DNA from: Candidatus Cloacimonadota bacterium
GTDB lineage: Bacteria; Cloacimonadota; Cloacimonadia; Cloacimonadales; JAIOQZ01
Direction: 5' to 3'
Assembly (NCBI GenBank): GCA_021106755.1
Contig: JAIOTM010000233.1
Location: 1 to 7,414 of the forward strand
Length of the DNA stretch: 7,414 nt
In this document: positions 1 through 6,707 of the stretch, one piece after another
How the letters are laid out: each line of letters begins with the position of its first letter
How positions within the stretch are numbered: position 1 is the first letter of the stretch
Notes under the pieces: generated by a model
The model's input: only the letters and a program-made list of their open reading frames with translations
The model's database searches: none
Told to the model about the DNA's origin: nothing
Program-made: the position numbers and the translations under genes

Positions 1-2
1 AC

Positions 3-1265
3 TATAAGAACGGTCAGGTTGATAGATCAGTAATGTTCTACGACCCTGATGTATATCTTGATGCTGCTTTTGCTTCCGCTGGCGAGAGCGATGGCTATAT
101 AGCTGACCCGTGGCAGGCATCCTTCTACATGCAAGATAAAATTGAGTGGGAGGAGATGATTGTCAACGCAGGTGTCCGCTTAGATTTCTGGTATATTGGC
201 GACGAATACGAAATTATTCAGGATGATGGCAGTTTCAAAAAATTCAAGTTCGAAGATGTAAACAAATACAATATCTCTATCTCTCCCCGTCTCGGCATGT
301 CTTATCCAATTACCGAGGTTGATGTCTTCCGCTTTTCCTATAACTACCAGAACCAGTTACCACCAATGCAGTACATCTTCACCAGCTACGAACCGCAAGA
401 CGCGATTATAAGCAACAACAACATTGTTGTGGGTAATCCCGAACTTGAACCACAGGTTACAATTACTTATGAAGTGGGGCTTCAACACCAGTTTGGCGAA
501 GACTATGTTATAGATATTTCCGCTTATTACAAGGATATCTACAACTATATAAATACCAGAAGCCAGAACTTTGAAGATGACGAAACTGTAAAATATTTCC
601 AGTACATTTCTCAGGACTACGGTAGTGCTAAGGGCATTGATATCAGTTTGCAAAAACGGTTATCCAACTATATTGCCGGATCAATCTCCTATTCATACTT
701 ATCGGCAAATGGAAACAGTCCGGGTGAGACATTGCAGGATGAACCTACTAATCTGCGTGAATATGCTCTTCCGTGGGATATTCGTCATGCCTCCGGACTC
801 AACTTGCAATTTCGGGTTGGTCGGGATGAAGATTTCTATTTACCTTTTACAGATTTCAATATGCCGTTTGGCTGGCGAGGTGATTTCAACCTGAGTTTTA
901 TCTATAGTTTCCAGTCAGGCAAGCCATACACTCCGGCTAATGAAGATGGCAACGCCTTAGAACCTTACAGTGAGAGGATGAGTTATTCAGACAACGCTAA
1001 TCTGAATATCACAAAGCGGATTTATCTGAGCGAGAAGTTTTTCTTTAAGACATACTGTATGATTAATAACCTGTTCGCAAAACGGAATGATTTAACAGTA
1101 TATGCACGTACAGGCTCACCATTTTACGATGGAGTCGATCTATCAGAACCTAACTCAGACTATGTTTATGATGAGAGACAGTTTGTACATGACGCGGCTA
1201 CAAGAAATCCAGGCCACATAAGTGCCGGACGCTATGTGACTATCGGAGTCGCGTTTAACTGGTAA
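3..1265 (+). CDS. TonB-dependent outer-membrane receptor, C-terminal part (5' end cut)
   Basis: This is the C-terminal 420 residues of an outer-membrane beta-barrel receptor that takes up a ligand using energy delivered by TonB. The frame is open to the left edge, so the true start, signal peptide, TonB box and plug domain lie outside the window; the ATG at 33 is internal. Visible hallmarks are alternating-residue amphipathic strands throughout, the 'GNPELEP' turn followed by 'YEVGLQHQF' (about residue 144 onward), 'GIDISLQKRLSN', 'WDIRHASGLNLQF', 'FQSGKPYTP', and a final strand 'GRYVTIGVAFNW' ending in an aromatic residue, as expected for barrel-assembly recognition. These match the C-terminal barrels of Bacteroidota-type TonB-dependent receptors. 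The ligand cannot be inferred. It is followed 68 bases later by exbB-exbD-exbD-tonB, so it is probably served by that energising complex. Confidence in the family is high; in the substrate, none. Confidence 0.93.
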   Translation, partial: YKNGQVDRSVMFYDPDVYLDAAFASAGESDGYIADPWQASFYMQDKIEWEEMIVNAGVRLDFWYIGDEYEIIQDDGSFKKFKFEDVNKYNISISPRLGMSYPITEVDVFRFSYNYQNQLPPMQYIFTSYEPQDAIISNNNIVVGNPELEPQVTITYEVGLQHQFGEDYVIDISAYYKDIYNYINTRSQNFEDDETVKYFQYISQDYGSAKGIDISLQKRLSNYIAGSISYSYLSANGNSPGETLQDEPTNLREYALPWDIRHASGLNLQFRVGRDEDFYLPFTDFNMPFGWRGDFNLSFIYSFQSGKPYTPANEDGNALEPYSERMSYSDNANLNITKRIYLSEKFFFKTYCMINNLFAKRNDLTVYARTGSPFYDGVDLSEPNSDYVYDERQFVHDAATRNPGHISAGRYVTIGVAFNW

Positions 1266-1320
1266 GCCAGCTAAGAATAATGACAGTAAGGAAATATGAA
1301 ATAATGAATAAATTAATTCG

Positions 1321-1326
1321 GGAGGA
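1321..1326 (+). promoter_or_regulatory. Ribosome binding site that sets the exbB start
   Basis: GGAGGA lies 7 bases before the ATG at 1334. The in-frame upstream ATGs at 1280 and 1304 have no comparable site, and starting at 1334 places a clean signal peptide at the N-terminus, so 1334 is preferred. Confidence 0.8.
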
Positions 1327-1333
1327 ATTAAGC

Positions 1334-2158
1334 ATGTTTAAAAATGCAAAAATCTTAGTTCTGCTGTTGATTGCGGTAAGCCTTTATCTGCCGTTAATCG
1401 CTCAGGAAGAAGCACCTGTGGTTGAAGATACAACAGTGGTTGTTAAACCCGTAGAGCAGGCTGTTGAAATGGAAATGGAATTCGAGAAAGCACCGGAAAT
1501 GGGCGGTTTTGAATTACTCGCACGTAAAATACTCGGTAGTGGCTTTGTTGATATCTTTATTCAGGGTGGATTTGTGATGTGGCCTATGCTGATTCTTGTT
1601 ATCTGGGCTATTGCCACGATTATATGGAAGTTAGTTGCCCTTAATTACGCCCGCGAAAACCTGAACGAAATGATGGACGAGATTATTCCTATAGTACGAG
1701 AAGGCAACTACGCCGATGCGATTTCCAAACTTGAAGCCCGGAAAGGTCCAACAGCTATGGTGCTTCGGATGGGGCTACGTAAAGCCGAACAAGGCGTTGA
1801 AGTTGTGGAAAAAGCAATCGAATCTGCTTCTGTTCTGGAAATGGCATTCTTAGAAAAAGGATTCATTGCCCTTTCAACAACTATCAGTCTGGCACCAATG
1901 TTTGGTTTCTTTGGAACGATGGTCGGTATGATTCAGGCGTTCGACTCTATCGCTAAGGCGGGTGAAGTTGATCCTACTATTGTTGCTGAAGGTATTAAAG
2001 TTGCACTTATTACAACTGCTGCTGGTTTGGCTATAGCTATTCCGATACAGTTCTTCAATAATATTTTTATGGGCATGGTTGATGGTTTAACCCTCGAAAT
2101 GCAAAAAGGTTCTGAACAACTTATCGAAGTACTTGTTGAAAAGAAACAGGGAGAGTAG
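1334..2158 (+). CDS. exbB: ExbB/TolQ/MotA-family proton-channel subunit
   Basis: ExbB is the inner-membrane scaffold of the TonB motor: a pentamer around ExbD helices that converts proton flow into movement of TonB. The protein is 274 residues from the ATG at 1334. Residues 1-23 look like a signal peptide (MFKNAKI, a hydrophobic core, then 'LIAQ'). A periplasmic, acidic stretch follows (about 24-75, rich in E, V and P). Then come transmembrane helix 1 (about 79-99), a cytoplasmic loop (100-175), helix 2 with the family motif 'LAPMFGFFGTMVGMIQAF' (186-203), and helix 3 'GIKVALITTAAGLAIAIP' (220-237). The 'GTMVGMI' and 'TTAAGLAIAIP' motifs identify the family. ExbB and TolQ of E. coli have glutamate in 'GIAEAL' at the start of helix 3; here the aligned residue is V223. 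The gene ends 3 bases before the first exbD. TolQ is an alternative name, but the receptor and tonB neighbours favour ExbB. Confidence 0.93.
   Translation: MFKNAKILVLLLIAVSLYLPLIAQEEAPVVEDTTVVVKPVEQAVEMEMEFEKAPEMGGFELLARKILGSGFVDIFIQGGFVMWPMLILVIWAIATIIWKLVALNYARENLNEMMDEIIPIVREGNYADAISKLEARKGPTAMVLRMGLRKAEQGVEVVEKAIESASVLEMAFLEKGFIALSTTISLAPMFGFFGTMVGMIQAFDSIAKAGEVDPTIVAEGIKVALITTAAGLAIAIPIQFFNNIFMGMVDGLTLEMQKGSEQLIEVLVEKKQGE
2148..2155 (+). promoter_or_regulatory. Ribosome binding site of the first exbD, inside the end of exbB
   Basis: AGGGAGAG lies within the last codons of exbB, immediately before its TAG stop (2156-2158), and 6 bases before the ATG at 2162. This arrangement suits translational coupling of exbB and exbD. 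Confidence 0.65.
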
Positions 2159-2161
2159 AAT

Positions 2162-2584
2162 ATGCTGATACGCAGAAAGAAAAGCGATTCTGGTGGAATA
2201 CCCACCGCTTCGCTTTCTGATGTAGCGTTCCTTCTTCTGGTCTTTTTTCTTTCTACTACAAAGTTCGATATCAAGAAGGGTCTGGGACTGATGTTGCCAG
2301 CTCCTTCCAGCGAAGAAGCCGAAAAGAAAAAACTTAATCCTGACAACCTGACCAAGATTTCAATTAACAAAGATGGTCTTATTGAGATTAAAATCGCGAA
2401 GAATGATCCGAAAAAGATTAATCTGAACGATATTGAACCAACTGTTCGGAAACTCGTTAACGATAACGCTGAAATGGTTTTCTCATTAAAAACAGACCGG
2501 AAAAGTAAGTATGAAAACATGGTCAAAGTATTAGACAGACTAAGGCTGGCCGGGGCGGAAAAAATTTCGCTCTCGACAAATTAG
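2162..2584 (+). CDS. exbD: ExbD/TolR-family protein, first copy
   Basis: ExbD is the small single-pass partner of ExbB; its transmembrane aspartate takes part in proton movement and its periplasmic domain contacts TonB. The protein is 140 residues, the usual length. It has a short basic cytoplasmic N-terminus (MLIRRKKSDSGG), then 'IPTASLSD' with the conserved aspartate D20, one transmembrane helix (about 21-33, 'VAFLLLVFFLSTT'), and a periplasmic domain (34-140) that is lysine-rich around 48-90 and contains the 'ISINKDGLIEI' strand of the ExbD/TolR fold. It follows exbB by 3 bases and precedes a second, clearly divergent exbD by 9 bases. Family membership is secure. Whether it pairs with itself or with the second copy is not visible from sequence. 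Confidence 0.93.
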   Translation: MLIRRKKSDSGGIPTASLSDVAFLLLVFFLSTTKFDIKKGLGLMLPAPSSEEAEKKKLNPDNLTKISINKDGLIEIKIAKNDPKKINLNDIEPTVRKLVNDNAEMVFSLKTDRKSKYENMVKVLDRLRLAGAEKISLSTN

Positions 2585-2588
2585 GAGA
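2583..2588 (+). promoter_or_regulatory. Ribosome binding site of the second exbD overlapping the first exbD stop
   Basis: AGGAGA begins inside the TAG stop (2582-2584) of the first exbD and ends 5 bases before the ATG at 2594. A stop codon embedded in the next gene's ribosome binding site points to coupled translation of the two paralogues. Confidence 0.7.
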
Positions 2589-2593
2589 CGATA

Positions 2594-3010
2594 ATGGCAA
2601 ATATAAAAAAACCAAAAAAGCCAGAGGTGGAGATACCAACTGCCTCAATGGCCGATATCGCCTTCCTGTTGTTGCTTTTCTTCATGGTTTCTACAGTCTT
2701 TGTAAAAGAAAAGGGACTCCGAGTGGAGCTGCCCAGAGCGAACGAAGAGACTATCAACAAAATTCCACGTAAACAAGCTATAACAATCTATATCAATCGA
2801 TCTGGTATTATATCCATTGATGATATGCGGGTGGAAATACCGCAAGTCAAGGACATTATGGTGCGGAAATACTCTGAAAATTACAGTTTAGTTAGTAGTT
2901 TTCGTACTGACTCCAGCACAGAATACGGAGTTATGGCAGATATAATGAACCAGTTACGTAATGCGGAAACGCTTCGTGTCTTTTTTGAAGCGAAAAAGAA
3001 GTTGAGGTAA
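2594..3010 (+). CDS. exbD: ExbD/TolR-family protein, second copy
   Basis: This second ExbD of 138 residues has the same plan as its upstream neighbour: a lysine-rich cytoplasmic start (MANIKKPKKPEVE), 'IPTASMAD' with the conserved aspartate D21, a transmembrane helix (about 22-36, 'IAFLLLLFFMVSTVF'), and a periplasmic domain (37-138). The two copies are close around the membrane helix (IPTAS-x-x-D-x-AFLLL-x-FF) but diverge strongly in the periplasmic part. That argues against a recent duplication and for distinct roles. Known ExbB-ExbD motors hold two ExbD chains in an ExbB pentamer, so a mixed pair is plausible; this is inference. Tandem exbD genes are common in Bacteroidota and relatives. 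It is followed 4 bases later by tonB, whose ribosome binding site GAGGT (3004-3008) overlaps the end of this gene. Confidence 0.93.
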   Translation: MANIKKPKKPEVEIPTASMADIAFLLLLFFMVSTVFVKEKGLRVELPRANEETINKIPRKQAITIYINRSGIISIDDMRVEIPQVKDIMVRKYSENYSLVSSFRTDSSTEYGVMADIMNQLRNAETLRVFFEAKKKLR

Positions 3011-3014
3011 GATT

Positions 3015-3650
3015 ATGAAGCATAACGACTGGAAAGAAGTTGCCAACGGCTATTACGATAAGGCGATGAGTCTTGCCGTTCTCTTTCTGCTGTTTGCATT
3101 TCTTGTCTCACCTAAGTTAGAAGTGAAACCTTACGAAAGGAGAGAAGTCCAGATAACTGACGTCGAAGAGATTCCACCCGAAATTCGAGAGAAAATCAAA
3201 CCTCCGGAAGAGCAAATTAAACCGGAAATTGAGATTATTATAGACGACAGTGATATGGATGATGATGATGAGCTTGAAATTGTAATATCAATTGATAAAA
3301 CTACGATTAACCCTTTTGAGCCTGTTATAGCTCCAAAGATAAAACTTGGCGAAACACCAAAATTAGTAATTTACGACGACCCACCCGAACCAATTTCGCG
3401 AGTTCACCCGAAATATCCAGCCTTCTATAAGAATGCCGGAATAGAGGGACCAGTCTGGTTAGAAGTTGAAGTACTGATGGACGGTTCTGTTGGTGCGATA
3501 GAAGTGATTGGTTCGCTTGCACCCGGTCCCGGCGGATTAGACGAAAAAGCGGTTGAAGCAGTTCGGAAGTGGGAATTTACACCTGCCAAATCCGGAGGAA
3601 CACCGGTGGCGTGTTGGGTAACGTTTCCGATTGAATTTAAACTTGAGTAA
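3015..3650 (+). CDS. tonB: TonB-family energy transducer
   Basis: TonB spans the periplasm and passes force from ExbB-ExbD to outer-membrane receptors. The protein is 211 residues. A short cytoplasmic start (MKHNDWKEVANGYYDK) leads to one transmembrane helix (about 17-32, 'MSLAVLFLLFAFLVSP'). A linker follows (33-125) with 'EEIPPEIREKIKPPEEQIKPEI', then an acidic cluster at 77-86 (DDSDMDDDDE). The TonB C-terminal domain covers about 126-211: 'HPKYP' at 131-135, the strand 'VWLEVEVLMDGSVGAIEVI', the helix 'LDEKAVEAVRKWEFTPA', and the last strand 'WVTFPIEFKLE'. This matches the TonB_C family closely. The linker is short and lacks the long Pro-Lys/Pro-Glu repeats of proteobacterial TonB, and the membrane helix lacks the histidine found in E. 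coli TonB. The GAGGT site at 3004-3008 supports the ATG at 3015. It sits directly after exbB-exbD-exbD, so it most likely works with them and the upstream receptor. Confidence 0.93.
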   Translation: MKHNDWKEVANGYYDKAMSLAVLFLLFAFLVSPKLEVKPYERREVQITDVEEIPPEIREKIKPPEEQIKPEIEIIIDDSDMDDDDELEIVISIDKTTINPFEPVIAPKIKLGETPKLVIYDDPPEPISRVHPKYPAFYKNAGIEGPVWLEVEVLMDGSVGAIEVIGSLAPGPGGLDEKAVEAVRKWEFTPAKSGGTPVACWVTFPIEFKLE

Positions 3651-3669
3651 TTTCACACCATATAGAAAT

Positions 3670-3675
3670 GGGGGA
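3670..3675 (+). promoter_or_regulatory. Weak ribosome binding site favouring the start at 3680
   Basis: GGGGGA ends 4 bases before the in-frame ATG at 3680. The earlier in-frame ATG at 3668 overlaps this purine run and has no purine-rich site of its own upstream (the preceding bases read cacaccatatagaa). The difference is only four residues (MGEW) before the signal peptide. Confidence 0.5.
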
Positions 3676-3679
3676 ATGG

Positions 3680-6600
3680 ATGACTATTAAAAGAAAATGG
3701 ATCATTGCCATATTAGTAATGATATGTGCTGTATTTGCTTTTGCTGAGCAAGTTGAAAATGATCAACCTACGAAGAAATTCGATCTTCTGAAGTACCATA
3801 ACGTTGGTAATATCTGGCTCCGGGTAAGTAACTACGGTTTCTTCGGTTCCGGCGATGATATTATCCCGCAATGGCCTTCGTTAGAGTATCCTGGCGGTAG
3901 CGGTATAGATTACCTCTATCAGGGCGCGCTATGGTTTGGCGCAAAAAAGATAAGAAGAAGTGCGGCAAATAAGCGCCTTTACTGGCTTCATTGGCCACCT
4001 GACAATCCTAATGACTACGTTGATGAAGACGACGATGACTGGACACCAGACTTACACCTTATTGTTGATACCTTAGTAACAGTTGGTTTCGATGGAGATG
4101 CTGATTTGTACGAGTTTTTGCCTGCGTATAGTCCGCTGGAGCAAACCTCGCAAGCAGACCTGTACTCTGATTTAAACAACGAAGATGTTGTAATGTGTAC
4201 CTCGACTCGTGAGCATCGCCGCGGAGTTGATGATGATGGAGATGGTTTGATTGACGAAGACCCTCCCGGATTCGCTTTCCCCTTCAGATCTTCGGATGAA
4301 TTACCTCAGGAATTCAGCGTCTTTGGTGGACAGTTTCTACATAATTTTGTTTCAGATATTGAAACTCAGGTAACTACGATTACAGAAGCTATAGACATTT
4401 GGTTTCCCCTTGGTTTCGTAGATTTATCATATAACCTGACCGACGAATATATTTTCAGTCGCCCGTTTGATGATGACATGGATGGACTCAGGGACGAAGA
4501 CGGCTACCCCGTTTCCGAGCAGGACTATATATCATACTACTATGATTACAGTCCGTTTGGTACAGAAGGACAAAGAGACTGGGGTACCGCTAAAGGTCGT
4601 AACAGCCATGTACCTCTTAACATCCGCGTTCGGCAGATGAGCTACCAGTGGAGCTATGATTATATCAAGAACCTCTGCTATGTAGAGTTCAATATAACCA
4701 ATATGAACCCCGAAGATACTTTGTTTGATTGCGCGATGGGTGTATATATGGACTCTGATGTTGGTCCGCAAACCTGGTCAGGTAACGAACGTTCAATGGA
4801 CGACATCAGTAGTTATGTAGCGGGTGAAGGCTATGAATTTGCCTATACATTTGATGCTGATCAAGACCAGGGATTAACAACTGGCTATGTTGGTTCGCGC
4901 GTTTGTACTCCCGACCCGGATGAACTGGAATTCGCCTGTTGGTACTGGAATCGGGGCGATGGACCAGACGATGGTGATCCGCTTGATATTTCCCCGACAA
5001 GTGCTACCGCGAACGAGAAATATTGGCTTCTTACCGACAGAAATCCAGACCCCCAGAAGTATATTTCTCTACGTAACGAACCAGATTCTCAAATGAATGA
5101 ACCGGACGACACCAGATACTTGTTCGCTTTCTATGGCGACATGAACGGTATGACTGCTGCTTCTGATGGTTCCTGGAATCTTGAACCCGGTCAAACAATG
5201 AAGATTGTTATCGCGATATTTCCTGGAGAATCTCCTGAAGACCTAAGACAAACAGCTTCCTGGGCAAAAAAGGTTTATGGTGAAGCTCAGACATTAACAA
5301 CTGTGGTTATGCCGGATACTTTCCCCCATTACAATCCGCCAGAGCCACCTGAAATTCCAAATGTTTATGCTGAGTCGCAGAATAACGGAAACGCCCTTCA
5401 ACTCTACTGGGATAACCGTTCGGAATTCACACTCGACCTGATGACTGCTTCTAAGGAACAAATAGGTTACCAGTACACTATCCCCACATTACCAAGTTTC
5501 GATCCGGCGATAACACCTCAGGATTCGGACTGGAATGTTAACGCGATTATCGACCCGGTAACCGCGCGGAGAATCCGACACGATTTTCAGGGATATAAGA
5601 TATATGGTCGCTCAGGGAAAGGCTCTCTGGACTACTGGTGTCTGAAGAACGGTTGGGATAAGATTGATACTTCCCAAGACCTGGATGACTATAATATAGT
5701 CGTCAACAATCCTGCCGCGAATTGCTATGATTTCGGTGGAGATCTGGCTAAAGACACAGGGCTACCCAATATGCCTATCGCGACTGAGGCAGATGTCGTA
5801 TTCTACCGCCTGAATGATCAGTATGAGTTAGTGCTGGTAGAGGGTGGAGACCCGTTCTACGGATTTCCGCTCTACGATCCCGCAATTTTTGATAAAACAG
5901 AATTAGAAGCTATGTATCAGGGGAACGCCCTGTATGATACTATGCTTAACCCGAAATACGACCCCAATTATGATTTGCCAACAATGGACGCTGATACTCG
6001 CAGACATACTCAGGAGTCGTTGATATTCCGCCATCCTGATGTACCATCTCACATATTCCTGGCACTTTATGACGATAAACTGATTCCGTTACCGGAACAT
6101 CTTGGCCAGAGTTACTGGGATGATCCCGCATACACGGAATTGAATAAAAAGCGCTTGTCTCGAAGATATTATACCGAACGGATAAATAATCCGCCCAAGG
6201 GGCAAGAGTACTATGTTTCGGTAACCGCGTTCGACCGCGGTATGCCAGCCGAAGACCTTGGAGCTCTCGAATCCGGTAAAGATGCCAATATGTCAGTCTT
6301 TTTCCCAGGACCAAATTTCAAGCGGGATATGGATAATATCTATGTTGTACCAAATCCGTATCTTGGTTTGAGCAAGTTTGATGGTCGTCGCGAAAATGAC
6401 GATAAAGGCGACAAAAGCAAGCGCATCTGGTTTGTTAATCTGCCAGAAGAGTGTACTGTTCGTATTTATACTCTGGCAGGAGACCTGGTCGATAAGTTTG
6501 AGCACCATGGAGCTTACTACGAAGACATTATCTCTGTAAGCAAAGCTACCAGTTCCGGTTTAACCGCGAGTGGTATTCATGCCTGGGATATTTTGTCCAA

Positions 6601-6697
6601 AAACAACCAGATTGTATCCAGCGGTGTCTATTTGTTCTCTGTTGAAAACCACGACGATGATAATATCAAAGTCGGCAAATTTGTAATTATCAGGTAG
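3680..6697 (+). CDS. Large secreted protein with FN3-like region and type IX-sorting-like C-terminal domain
   Basis: This is a 1005-residue exported protein of unknown function. In order: a signal peptide (1-22, 'MTIKRKW', hydrophobic core, ending 'AFA'); an N-terminal region (23-330) with an acidic 'DEDDDDW' run and two calcium-binding-like motifs D-D-D-G-D-G-L-I-D-E-D (184-194) and D-D-D-M-D-G-L-R-D-E-D (264-274); and a segment about 331-540 that I recognise from large secreted proteins of KSB1/Marinimicrobia-type genomes ('YVEFNITNMNPEDTL', 'DSDVG' at 358-362, 'LEPGQTMKIVIAIFPG' at 501-516). Next is a fibronectin-III-like region starting at 'PPEPPEIPNVYAE' (553) with 'QGYKIYGRSG' (637 onward) and 'GQEYYVSVTAFDRG' (841 onward). 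Last is a C-terminal domain (888-1005) with 'VPNPYLG', 'RIYTLAGDLV', 'SSGVYLFSVE' and the terminal 'GKFVIIR', resembling FlgD-Ig/type IX sorting domains. It is 10 bases upstream of a PorV/PorQ gene, the family that escorts such domains. The ligand or enzymatic role is unknown; I see no catalytic motif. The alternative start is 3668. Confidence 0.88.
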   Translation: MTIKRKWIIAILVMICAVFAFAEQVENDQPTKKFDLLKYHNVGNIWLRVSNYGFFGSGDDIIPQWPSLEYPGGSGIDYLYQGALWFGAKKIRRSAANKRLYWLHWPPDNPNDYVDEDDDDWTPDLHLIVDTLVTVGFDGDADLYEFLPAYSPLEQTSQADLYSDLNNEDVVMCTSTREHRRGVDDDGDGLIDEDPPGFAFPFRSSDELPQEFSVFGGQFLHNFVSDIETQVTTITEAIDIWFPLGFVDLSYNLTDEYIFSRPFDDDMDGLRDEDGYPVSEQDYISYYYDYSPFGTEGQRDWGTAKGRNSHVPLNIRVRQMSYQWSYDYIKNLCYVEFNITNMNPEDTLFDCAMGVYMDSDVGPQTWSGNERSMDDISSYVAGEGYEFAYTFDADQDQGLTTGYVGSRVCTPDPDELEFACWYWNRGDGPDDGDPLDISPTSATANEKYWLLTDRNPDPQKYISLRNEPDSQMNEPDDTRYLFAFYGDMNGMTAASDGSWNLEPGQTMKIVIAIFPGESPEDLRQTASWAKKVYGEAQTLTTVVMPDTFPHYNPPEPPEIPNVYAESQNNGNALQLYWDNRSEFTLDLMTASKEQIGYQYTIPTLPSFDPAITPQDSDWNVNAIIDPVTARRIRHDFQGYKIYGRSGKGSLDYWCLKNGWDKIDTSQDLDDYNIVVNNPAANCYDFGGDLAKDTGLPNMPIATEADVVFYRLNDQYELVLVEGGDPFYGFPLYDPAIFDKTELEAMYQGNALYDTMLNPKYDPNYDLPTMDADTRRHTQESLIFRHPDVPSHIFLALYDDKLIPLPEHLGQSYWDDPAYTELNKKRLSRRYYTERINNPPKGQEYYVSVTAFDRGMPAEDLGALESGKDANMSVFFPGPNFKRDMDNIYVVPNPYLGLSKFDGRRENDDKGDKSKRIWFVNLPEECTVRIYTLAGDLVDKFEHHGAYYEDIISVSKATSSGLTASGIHAWDILSKNNQIVSSGVYLFSVENHDDDNIKVGKFVIIR
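4229..4261 (+). repeat. Acidic calcium-binding-like motif, copy 1 in the large secreted protein
   Basis: This stretch encodes D-D-D-G-D-G-L-I-D-E-D (residues 184-194), followed by P-P-G. The spacing of acidic residues and glycines resembles EF-hand, dockerin and thrombospondin type 3 calcium loops. No flanking helices typical of a true EF-hand are evident. Calcium binding is inference. Confidence 0.6.
4469..4501 (+). repeat. Acidic calcium-binding-like motif, copy 2 in the large secreted protein
   Basis: This stretch encodes D-D-D-M-D-G-L-R-D-E-D (residues 264-274), 80 residues after copy 1. It keeps the D-x-D-x-D-G-x-x-D-E-D pattern but has methionine in place of the first glycine and arginine in place of isoleucine, so it is a degenerate copy. 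Confidence 0.55.
6341..6694 (+). other. Region encoding the C-terminal sorting-like domain of the large protein
   Basis: Residues 888-1005 form a compact Ig-like beta domain: 'YVVPNPYLG', 'RIWFVNLPEECTVRIYTLAGDL', 'IHAWDILSKNNQIVSSGVYLF' and the C-terminal 'GKFVIIR'. Type IX sorting domains in Bacteroidota share the 'NP' start, the 'GxYxF' strand and a basic end (often K-x-x-x-x-K or R). The match here is to the broader FlgD-Ig-like form seen outside Bacteroidota. The domain implies export across the outer membrane and possible surface attachment; the system itself is not in this window. Confidence 0.65.
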
Positions 6698-6704
6698 AGG
6701 AGGG
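6698..6704 (+). promoter_or_regulatory. Strong ribosome binding site for the GTG start at 6708
   Basis: AGGAGGG is a near-perfect Shine-Dalgarno match beginning one base after the start of the stop codon's last base (TAG 6695-6697), with 3 bases to the GTG at 6708. The nearby ATG at 6725 is out of frame, so GTG is the only start that keeps the signal peptide. Confidence 0.7.
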
Positions 6705-6707
6705 ATT

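Noticed and set aside
625..894. Plus-strand open frame of 89 codons within the receptor gene
   Set aside because: It overlaps the receptor in another frame, while the receptor frame carries clear barrel motifs through the same stretch.
1266..1333. Promoter or terminator between the receptor and exbB
   Set aside because: The 68 bases are AT-rich, but I see no inverted repeat with a T-run and no well-spaced -35/-10 pair, so read-through from the receptor is the simpler reading.
1933..2526. Minus-strand open frame of 197 codons across exbB and exbD
   Set aside because: It lies fully opposite two well-recognised genes, has no family motif and no suitable ribosome binding site, and is a composition shadow.
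3252..3272. GAT trinucleotide repeat in tonB as a phase-variable tract
   Set aside because: It has only a few interrupted units encoding aspartates, and changes by whole triplets would not switch the frame.
3651..3679. Promoter or terminator between tonB and the large gene
   Set aside because: The gap is only 29 bases, with no hairpin or T-run and too little space for a promoter plus leader.
3680..3745. Possible lipoprotein signal (cysteine at residue 16 of the large protein)
   Set aside because: The residue before the cysteine is isoleucine, not glycine, alanine or serine, and a standard signal-peptidase I site 'AFA' follows at 20-22.
5946..6314. Minus-strand open frame of 122 codons inside the large secreted gene
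   Set aside because: It is antisense to a continuous coding frame with recognisable FN3-like motifs and its translation resembles no known fold.
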